A stretch of 6,277 nt of DNA from assembly GCA_027592485.1 (NCBI GenBank), contig JAQCKL010000280.1, positions 1 to 6,277 of the forward strand, written 5' to 3'. This DNA comes from Cyanobacteriota bacterium (GTDB lineage Bacteria; Cyanobacteriota; Cyanobacteriia; Phormidesmidales; Phormidesmidaceae). The position numbers and the translations under genes are program-made. The notes beneath the pieces are model-generated. The model did no database searches. It was given only the letters and a program-made list of their open reading frames with translations, and was not told the origin of the DNA. Positions within the stretch are counted from its first letter, which is position 1; every line of letters begins with the position of its first letter. Shown here piece after piece: positions 1 to 4,728 of this stretch.

Positions 1-52
1 TTCTCTCGCTGGACTGGTGGGTTTGACAATTCTCTTGATTTTTCTCTCCTAG
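1..52 (+). CDS. Possible C-terminal tail of a membrane protein (cut by left edge)
   Basis: Reading from base 2, sixteen codons run to a TAG stop at 50-52. They encode an almost wholly hydrophobic peptide (SLAGLVGLTILLIFLS), which is what the last transmembrane helix of a membrane protein entering from the left would look like. It would converge on the minus-strand pot operon. Against it: the stretch is very short, and frame 1 is also open from the edge to a stop at 142-144 with a less distinctive peptide. No family can be named. The sequence left of base 1 would settle it. Confidence 0.3.
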   Translation, partial: SLAGLVGLTILLIFLS

Positions 53-125
53 AAGATTGCCAAGTCGTGCCCCAAGGCGCTCAGGATAGAATACAGCTGG
101 GATCAGAAGGCCTCCGGCACGCTTC

Positions 126-140
126 AAGACTCAAAGTCTT
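126..140. terminator. Small inverted repeat downstream of potC (weak terminator candidate)
   Basis: AAGACT-caa-AGTCTT is a perfect 6-bp inverted repeat with a 3-base loop, lying 42 bases past the potC stop. It sits between the pot operon and the possible plus-strand gene tail, where a bidirectional terminator would be expected. The stem is short and neither side is followed by a run of T, so intrinsic termination would be weak. No better terminator is visible in 1-181, so the operon may end left of the window. Confidence 0.25.
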
Positions 141-181
141 ATAGGTTTCCTGACGTTATATCCCGTCACCTTGACCATGCC

Positions 182-997
182 TTAACGCTGGCTGGTGTCT
201 CCCTTGTAGCGCAGGTATTCTGCTAGGGCCGCCATCATACCTGAGACCAAAATCAGCAAGACACTCAGGGCATTCATGTCTGGTTTGATGCCGGTGCGGA
301 TGCGGCTAAAAATCTCAAGGGGCAAGGGGTTAGCGCCACCACCGGCAGTAAAGCTGGAAATCAATAAATCATCGATGCTGAGGACAAAGGCGAGTAGACA
401 GCCTGAGACGATCGCGGGCATCAGTTCGGGCAGCAGCACTTTGATCAAGGCTTGGGCGGGGTTGGCCCCCAAATCAAGGGCGGCCTCTTCGAGGTTGGGA
501 TCAAGGCCATTCAAACGACTAGAAACCACCACCGCAATATAGGCCAGGCAAAACACCATGTGGGCAGCAATGATGGTCCAAATGCTGAGGGGAATGGCCA
601 TGGAGGCCAGGAATACCAGGGTGGCTACCGCGATCGCAATGTCGGGAATAATCAGCGGCAAATACGCCACCCCTTGATAGAGCGATTTCCCCGGAAAGGT
701 ATATTTTGCTAGGCCTAGGGCCATGAGCGTGCCCAACACCGCCGAAATCCCGACCGCCACAATGGCAATGACTAGGGTATCTTGCAGGGCACTCAAGAGG
801 CGGGCATCTTGAAATAAGGCTTCGTACCAACGCAGACTAAAGCCCTGCCACACCGAGGTGTACCGACTGGAATCGTTGAAGCTATAGATCCCCAGCACCA
901 CGATGGGAATGTACATGAACCCGTACAGGGCTACGGTCAATGCCCCTTGCCAAGTGAAGGGGAGCCGTGGCCGGTAGCTGGATTGGGTTAATCCCAT
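182..997 (-). CDS. potC: Spermidine/putrescine ABC transporter permease PotC
   Basis: This is one of the two inner-membrane channel subunits of a polyamine-type importer. The 271 residues are close to the usual PotC length (E. coli about 264). Six hydrophobic segments are visible at about residues 19-41, 74-97, 109-135, 141-160, 192-216 and 243-262. Between segments 4 and 5 lies the EAA loop that docks on the ATPase: EAALDLGA starts at 171, with G178 and the LLP at 188-190. The ATG at 995-997 follows a good ribosome binding site and the stop is TAA at 182-184. It is the last gene of the potA-potD-potB-potC group, 67 bases after potB. PotB/PotC-like pairs also serve related substrates, so the family is firm and the exact substrate is inferred. 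Confidence 0.93.
   Translation of the reverse strand: MGLTQSSYRPRLPFTWQGALTVALYGFMYIPIVVLGIYSFNDSSRYTSVWQGFSLRWYEALFQDARLLSALQDTLVIAIVAVGISAVLGTLMALGLAKYTFPGKSLYQGVAYLPLIIPDIAIAVATLVFLASMAIPLSIWTIIAAHMVFCLAYIAVVVSSRLNGLDPNLEEAALDLGANPAQALIKVLLPELMPAIVSGCLLAFVLSIDDLLISSFTAGGGANPLPLEIFSRIRTGIKPDMNALSVLLILVSGMMAALAEYLRYKGDTSQR
630..637. repeat. HIP1 palindrome (in potC)
   Basis: This is a perfect GCGATCGC, the highly iterated palindrome over-represented in many cyanobacterial genomes. It lies within potC and supports a cyanobacterial host. Confidence 0.8.
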
Positions 998-1003
998 AAT
1001 GTT

Positions 1004-1008
1004 TCCTT
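1004..1008 (-). promoter_or_regulatory. Ribosome binding site of potC
   Basis: On the minus strand AAGGA lies 6 bases before the potC ATG at 997. It is a clean Shine-Dalgarno match at normal spacing and fixes this start. With a 67-base gap after potB, potC appears to be initiated independently rather than by overlap with potB. Confidence 0.7.
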
Positions 1009-1064
1009 ATTGCTTAGGGAGTCAGTTCGGGAGCCGTAGTTAAAAGAGTGATCCACCGAATCCC

Positions 1065-2018
1065 CTAGGCCTCAGCAATGGAGTCGCGATCGCCATATTT
1101 GAGCAGCAAGGCAATGGCTAAGCTGACCGCCAAAATCAGGACCATGCTCAAGGCGGACCCCAGTCCCCAGTTACGGGTGATCCCCAAAAACTGGTTATAG
1201 ATCAGTCGTGAGATGGTCATGCTAGAGGCTCCGCCCAAAAGGGTCGGCACCACAAAGTCACCCATGCTGGTAATAAAGACCAGCAAACAACCCGCCGCGA
1301 TCCCCGGCAGACTCTGGGGCACCGTCACCTTCAAAAAGGTCTGGCTGGGCCTCGCCCCCAAATCAGCTGAGGCTTCCAGCAAGGCGCGATCGATCTTCTC
1401 TAACGACGCGTAGAGAATCAGCACCATGTAGGGCAAAAAATTGTAGGTTAGGCCAATTAAGACGGCGGTAGAGGTGTAGAGCCAGTCCTGGGTCGGTAAC
1501 GGCACACCAATAATGCTGCTAATCCATTCAATAAAACTGTTGAGAATGCCACTGGGCCGGAGCAGGCTACTCCAGGCATAGGACCGCAATAGGGATGAGG
1601 TCCATAGGGGTAAGACAAAGGCCACGACTAGCAAATTACGCCAGCGTTGAGGTGCCATTAACGCCAGCCAGTAGGCTACGGGAAACCCGACCAACAAACA
1701 GATCACCGTGGTGGTGACGGCGTAATACAGCGATCGCCCAATGACCTGGATATAAACCGGAATGAACGCCGCATCCCAGGGATTAAAGACCTGGGAGTAG
1801 TTTCCCAGGCCATATCCGATAGGAGATTCCCCTGGCCGTAACCCCGGCATCAAACTAATATTCAAAATCAGCAGGGTTGGCAGGACCAAAAACAGCACTA
1901 GCCATAGGCCCGAAGGAGCCAGTAGGGTCAGCGGTCCGATCCAGGTCGCCCGTAGCCGCCCGAGCCGCCCGAGCGGCGGGTGCGAATCCTGATCTTCAGA
2001 AGGGGAAGCGATCGCCAT
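1065..2018 (-). CDS. potB: Spermidine/putrescine ABC transporter permease PotB
   Basis: This is the second channel subunit, expected to pair with PotC in the cytoplasmic membrane. Its 317 residues exceed the typical PotB (E. coli about 285) mainly through a hydrophilic N-terminal tail of about 27 residues rich in Asp, Arg and Pro. Membrane segments are seen at about 28-55, 96-119, 128-150, 180-205, 235-260 and 287-307. The EAA-type loop begins at 215 with EASADLGA (third position Ser instead of Ala), with G221 and the conserved proline at P234. The ATG at 2016-2018 is supported by TAGGAG five bases upstream. The gene starts 8 bases after the potD stop, so it is co-transcribed and probably translationally coupled. 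A 9-bp duplication in the tail encodes LGRLGR. Confidence 0.93.
   Translation of the reverse strand: MAIASPSEDQDSHPPLGRLGRLRATWIGPLTLLAPSGLWLVLFLVLPTLLILNISLMPGLRPGESPIGYGLGNYSQVFNPWDAAFIPVYIQVIGRSLYYAVTTTVICLLVGFPVAYWLALMAPQRWRNLLVVAFVLPLWTSSLLRSYAWSSLLRPSGILNSFIEWISSIIGVPLPTQDWLYTSTAVLIGLTYNFLPYMVLILYASLEKIDRALLEASADLGARPSQTFLKVTVPQSLPGIAAGCLLVFITSMGDFVVPTLLGGASSMTISRLIYNQFLGITRNWGLGSALSMVLILAVSLAIALLLKYGDRDSIAEA
1086..1093. repeat. HIP1 palindrome (3' end of potB)
   Basis: A perfect GCGATCGC within the last codons of potB, in the stretch encoding GDRDS. Confidence 0.8.
1730..1737. repeat. HIP1 palindrome (middle of potB)
   Basis: A perfect GCGATCGC within potB, in the stretch encoding GRSLYY just before the second membrane segment. 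Confidence 0.8.
1955..1979 (-). repeat. 9-bp tandem repeat and GC-rich hairpin near the start of potB
   Basis: The unit GCCGCCCGA occurs twice in tandem (1955-1963 and 1964-1972), giving the peptide repeat LGR-LGR at PotB residues 16-21. The second copy also forms a hairpin: CCGCC at 1965-1969 pairs with GGCGG at 1975-1979 across a 5-base loop. It lies about 40-55 bases inside the potB message, in the non-conserved N-terminal tail. The repeat is seen directly; any effect on translation is speculation. Confidence 0.6.
2008..2015. repeat. HIP1 palindrome at the potB start codon
   Basis: A perfect GCGATCGC directly abutting the potB ATG, so that it forms codons 2-4 (Ala-Ile-Ala). It lies within the region a ribosome would cover at initiation. 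Confidence 0.8.
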
Positions 2019-2023
2019 GGGTA

Positions 2024-2029
2024 CTCCTA
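2024..2029 (-). promoter_or_regulatory. potB ribosome binding site overlapping the potD stop
   Basis: On the minus strand the potD stop TAG runs straight into GAG, making TAGGAG, followed by TACCC and the potB ATG. The Shine-Dalgarno sequence therefore includes the stop codon of the upstream gene at ideal 5-base spacing. A ribosome finishing potD would sit over the potB initiation site, the usual geometry of translational coupling, fitting a need for matched binding protein and permease. Confidence 0.75.
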
Positions 2030-3193
2030 TGCGCTGGTAATTTGGGTCCAGTACTCGTCATAGAGATCACTAGTTTCTTTATCAAGGGGCGCAATGCCCT
2101 CGCAAACGGCTAGGACTTCCTCAGAGGGGAAGAGATCTTCGTTGTTTTTCAGCTCATCGGACAGCATGTCGAAAGACTTGGCGTTAGGGGTGGCAAAGGA
2201 AAGGCTCTCCACGGCAAAGGTAGACACCTCCGGCTCTAGCATGAAGTTGATCCACTCATAGGCCGCATCCACATTGGGAGCCGAGGTGGGCACCACAATC
2301 GTGTCAGTCCAGACGGAGGAGCCACTGGCAGGGACAATGTATTCCATACGATCGTCCTCCAGGGTGAGAGAGATCGCGTCCACGGAGTAGGCCATCACGA
2401 TGGATAAATCACCGCCGAGCAAGGCATCTTCGTAACCAAAGGACATAAATTTAGCCAAGGCGGGCTTGATCTCCACCAAACGCTCATAGGCCTCTTTCAG
2501 CTCATCGGGATCCGACGAGTTGTAGGAATAGCCTAGGGACTTCAGAACGGCTCCCATAGTCTCGCGCACATCTTCCAATAAGGTCATCTGGCGGGCGAGG
2601 TCAGACTGGTTATCCCAGAGATAGTCCCAATCCTCGGGGGTCCCGGAAACGGCGTCTTTGTTGTAAAGCAAACCCGTGGTTCCCCAACTAAAGGGGACAC
2701 TATGGACGTTCTTGGGGTCGTAGACCGGATCCTGCCACTTGTCGAGCATATTTTCCATACCGGTGAGGCGGGCGGGATCGAGCTCGGATAGCATGCCCAG
2801 CTCGATCATTTGCTGCACCATGTAGTCTGAGGGGTAGATCAAGCTATAGGCATCGCCGCCCCCTGCTTGCATCTTGGCCAACATGGTTTCATTCGAATCA
2901 TAAATATCGACAACCACATCGATACCGGTTTTATCAGTAAATTTGGCCGCCAACTCATCGTTGGTGTAGTCGGCCCAAGTATAAATGTGTAGAGTTTTAG
3001 CGTCGCCCTCACCACCCGTAGTTGCCGCTGTGTCATCACTCTGGACATCACTGATTCCCCCCCGGCAGTTCGACAGGGCGCCACCAGCCACAGCAGCAGC
3101 AGTACCTTGTAGAAACCGGCGGCGAGTCGGGTTAAAACGACGACTCGGCCTTGAAAAAAGGGATGGTTTACGGGGCACGGCATTTTTCCTCAC
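2027..3193 (-). CDS. potD: Polyamine ABC transporter substrate-binding protein PotD, Tat-exported
   Basis: This is the extracytoplasmic binding protein that captures spermidine/putrescine for PotB/PotC. The N-terminus carries a twin-arginine motif (TRRRFLQ, 23-29), a mildly hydrophobic stretch (30-41) and LSNC ending at Cys43, resembling a lipobox. A Thr/Gly/Asp-rich linker leads to the mature domain at about residue 66. PotD family landmarks include YTWADY (71-76), SNET (100-103), PSDY (121-124), DVRE (208-211), WTD (295-297) and ATPN (334-337). By recalled alignment with E. coli PotD, the acids that hold the amine groups are kept (D208, E211, D297), as are W73 and W295. The start is uncertain: GTG at 3193 has no ribosome site, whereas GTG at 3178 (codon 6) has AGGA eight bases upstream and would give 383 residues. 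An in-frame stop at 3209-3211 rules out anything longer. The stop is TAG at 2027-2029. Family assignment is firm; ligand preference is not. Confidence 0.93.
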   Translation of the reverse strand: MRKNAVPRKPSLFSRPSRRFNPTRRRFLQGTAAAVAGGALSNCRGGISDVQSDDTAATTGGEGDAKTLHIYTWADYTNDELAAKFTDKTGIDVVVDIYDSNETMLAKMQAGGGDAYSLIYPSDYMVQQMIELGMLSELDPARLTGMENMLDKWQDPVYDPKNVHSVPFSWGTTGLLYNKDAVSGTPEDWDYLWDNQSDLARQMTLLEDVRETMGAVLKSLGYSYNSSDPDELKEAYERLVEIKPALAKFMSFGYEDALLGGDLSIVMAYSVDAISLTLEDDRMEYIVPASGSSVWTDTIVVPTSAPNVDAAYEWINFMLEPEVSTFAVESLSFATPNAKSFDMLSDELKNNEDLFPSEEVLAVCEGIAPLDKETSDLYDEYWTQITSA

Positions 3194-3312
3194 TAGATGG
3201 TTTGAACGCTAAAAACGGTCTGTCTACAAGTTGTCAACCTTCAACAATTCGCAATATAGAATTTAGAACGAAAGGTATCAGCCTGGGCCAGGCTAGTCAA
3301 CCGCAAGGGGTT
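3194..3312 (-). promoter_or_regulatory. potA-potD intergenic region with promoter-like elements
   Basis: This AT-rich gap precedes potD. The better candidate on the minus strand is CTGATA (3281-3276), 17 bases, then TATATT (3258-3253), matching sigma-70 consensus at 4/6 and 5/6 and predicting a leader of about 50-70 bases. A second candidate has a perfect -35 TTGACA (3237-3232) with a poor -10 TTTTAG (3214-3209). Its start point would fall only some 8 bases before GTG 3193, but about 24 bases before GTG 3178, which suits the downstream start better. Either would let potDBC be expressed apart from potA. Neither is proven. Confidence 0.4.
3280..3294 (-). terminator. Intercistronic hairpin after potA
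   Basis: AGCCTGG-G-CCAGGCT is a 15-base inverted repeat lying 18 bases past the potA stop; realistically it folds as a 6-bp stem with a 3-base loop. On the potA transcript it is followed by GATACCTTTCG, not a proper U tract. It could be a leaky terminator, a processing site or a 3' end stabiliser separating potA from potDBC levels. Strong readthrough is equally possible. Confidence 0.4.
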
Positions 3313-4431
3313 TCAGGCCGCTAGGGCTAAACAATCGGTTGGCAACCAATGCACATAAACCCTGGTCTCAACCGCAAGCTGGTTACCCGTCCGATTAGGC
3401 TGTAAAACCGTTAGGGAGTCCCCATTATCAAGCTGCACCATGCAGTGTAAATGGGTTCCCAGATACATTTTGTGTTTTACGAAGCCAGAGTAGCAGTTGC
3501 CTGAGTCAGACGCTGATTGGCTGAGGTGAATCTTTTCAGGGCGAATACTGACCACCACTTGCTTCAGCGACTCAGGGTCTGGGGAGCGCTGCACCAGTAC
3601 CGTCAGGCCAGTCGTTGTTTTAACCCGCATCACCTGACCATCCCAGTAATCCACCTGACCCTGGAGTAAGTTGGTATCGCCAATAAAGTCCGCCACAAAC
3701 GGGGTCCGGGGAGATTCATAAATCTCGCTGGGACTGCCCACCTGGGCGATCTTGCCCGCCTGCATCACGGCAATGCGATCAGAGAGGGATAGGGCCTCTT
3801 CCTGGTCGTGGGTGACCATGATGAAGGTGATGCCCAATTGTTGATGGAGGTTCGAGAGCTCAACCTGCATTTCTTTGCGCAGCTTTAAGTCCAAGGCTCC
3901 CAAAGGCTCATCCAGCAGCATCACCGCCGGCCGGTTTACCAAGGCCCGAGCTAAGGCGATCCGCTGCCGTTGCCCTCCGGAGAGTTGCTTGGGATGGCGA
4001 CGGGCAAACTCTTCCATTTTGACCAGCTTTAGGGCATCGGCCACCCGCTGCTTTATCTGGGTTTTGGCTAGGCCTTTGATCCTGAGTCCAAAGGCAATGT
4101 TGTCCCAAACGTTAAGGTGGTTGAACAGGGCATAGCTTTGAAACACGGTATTCACCGATCGCTTATAGGGGGGCACCCACTCCATACGGCGACCCTGAAT
4201 CAAGACCCCCCCCTGGGTCGGCTGCTCAAATCCGGCAATCAAGCGCAATGTGGTGGTTTTACCGCAGCCGGACGGTCCCAAGATGCTAAAGAATTCCCCC
4301 TGTCGCACCTGCAAGTCAATGGCATCGACAGCAGGTTCCCCATCAAACACCTTAGAGACCTGCCGGAGTTCAACATCCAGGGTAGGGGTGGATGCGGTAG
4401 AAACCGGGTGAAGAGAAACCGTCTGAGCCAT
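3313..4431 (-). CDS. potA: Spermidine/putrescine ABC transporter ATP-binding protein PotA
   Basis: This is the cytoplasmic ATPase that dimerises and powers the importer. All motifs of an active ABC ATPase are present: Walker A GPSGCGKT (52-59), Q-loop Q98, signature LSGGQRQ (150-156), Walker B MLLDEP (171-176), D-loop GALD (178-181) and switch His208. The C-terminal third (about 245-372) is the regulatory TOBE-type domain of PotA/MalK-like ATPases, with the RPEK motif at 297-300. The 372 residues match the family (E. coli PotA 378). The ATG at 4429-4431 was chosen because it begins a normal PotA N-terminus and a weak GGAG lies 12 bases upstream; the stop is TGA at 3313-3315. It heads the pot group and is divergent from the PBP2 gene. 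The ATPase alone resembles those for other solutes, so the polyamine call leans on PotD. Confidence 0.93.
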   Translation of the reverse strand: MAQTVSLHPVSTASTPTLDVELRQVSKVFDGEPAVDAIDLQVRQGEFFSILGPSGCGKTTTLRLIAGFEQPTQGGVLIQGRRMEWVPPYKRSVNTVFQSYALFNHLNVWDNIAFGLRIKGLAKTQIKQRVADALKLVKMEEFARRHPKQLSGGQRQRIALARALVNRPAVMLLDEPLGALDLKLRKEMQVELSNLHQQLGITFIMVTHDQEEALSLSDRIAVMQAGKIAQVGSPSEIYESPRTPFVADFIGDTNLLQGQVDYWDGQVMRVKTTTGLTVLVQRSPDPESLKQVVVSIRPEKIHLSQSASDSGNCYSGFVKHKMYLGTHLHCMVQLDNGDSLTVLQPNRTGNQLAVETRVYVHWLPTDCLALAA

Positions 4432-4478
4432 GGCGATGAAATTCTCCGAACGGTAGTAAACCCCTCTGGGAGCTAGGG

Positions 4479-4484
4479 ATTATC
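4479..4484 (-). promoter_or_regulatory. Possible -10 element of the potA promoter
   Basis: GATAAT on the minus strand matches the sigma-70 -10 consensus at 5 of 6 and would start a transcript about 40 bases before the potA ATG. No -35 is found at 17 bases; TTGCAA occurs upstream but with a 20-base spacer, which is too long. Cyanobacterial promoters often have poor -35 boxes, so it remains a weak candidate. Confidence 0.3.
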
Positions 4485-4586
4485 GTCTTTGGATCATGCC
4501 CTGATTGCAACCCGGATTTAGGTCACATCCTATCAAGCATTAAGCTAGTCTCTTCCAATGAAAGAACTGATACCCCCTGAAGAAAT

Positions 4587-4602
4587 GTGTACGGTGTAAC
4601 AC
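4587..4602. promoter_or_regulatory. Inverted repeat GTGT-N8-ACAC, possible operator
   Basis: GTGT and ACAC form a perfect 4-base inverted repeat around 8 bases, a spacing typical of a dimeric helix-turn-helix regulator. It lies 126 bases before the PBP2 ATG and 155 before potA. It is not a match to the NtcA consensus (GTA-N8-TAC) or to a CRP-type site, so no regulator can be named. A repeat this short can arise by chance. Confidence 0.2.
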
Positions 4603-4728
4603 TTGCGTGCCGATTCTGCTCTGGATTGCGATTTTGGCCCACCGTTCCACCCCGGCCACGGTACTACGGTCTATGCCAGTGACCGCTAAACTGGTAAAGC
4701 TCTGCAATGCTGATTTCCCCTAGGGAAG

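Larger units (their letters stand above)
4432..4728. other. Divergent intergenic region between potA and the PBP2 gene
   Basis: This 297-base stretch holds no convincing gene. It should contain the promoters of both divergent genes. I see one -10-like element for potA and a GTGT-N8-ACAC inverted repeat, listed separately. Two weak hairpins lie close to the PBP2 gene: ACCGT (4641-4645) with ACGGT (4658-4662), and CCAGT (4676-4680) with ACTGG (4690-4694). No good -35/-10 pair for the PBP2 gene is recognisable. A 13-codon open frame at 4558-4599 has no ribosome site and is not called. Confidence 0.6.

Noticed and set aside
23..28. TTGACA on the plus strand, resembling a -35 box
   Set aside because: No -10 element follows at 16-18 bases, and it lies inside the possible membrane-protein tail.
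2839..3183. A 114-codon minus-strand frame overlapping the start of potD
   Set aside because: It lies in another frame of potD. Its product (many scattered Cys, Trp and Arg) resembles no family, whereas the PotD frame is clearly coding. Only its ATG is of interest, as part of the start problem.
4117..4476. A 119-codon plus-strand frame antisense to the start of potA
   Set aside because: It is the mirror of the Walker A region of potA, with no ribosome site and no recognisable domain.
4558..4599. 13-codon open frame (MKELIPPEEMCTV) upstream of the PBP2 gene
   Set aside because: It has no ribosome site, no codons typical of an attenuating leader peptide, and ends 129 bases before the gene.
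4661..4674. NtcA-like sequence GTA-N8-TAT
   Set aside because: It misses the consensus GTA-N8-TAC at the last base and no suitably spaced -10 box follows.
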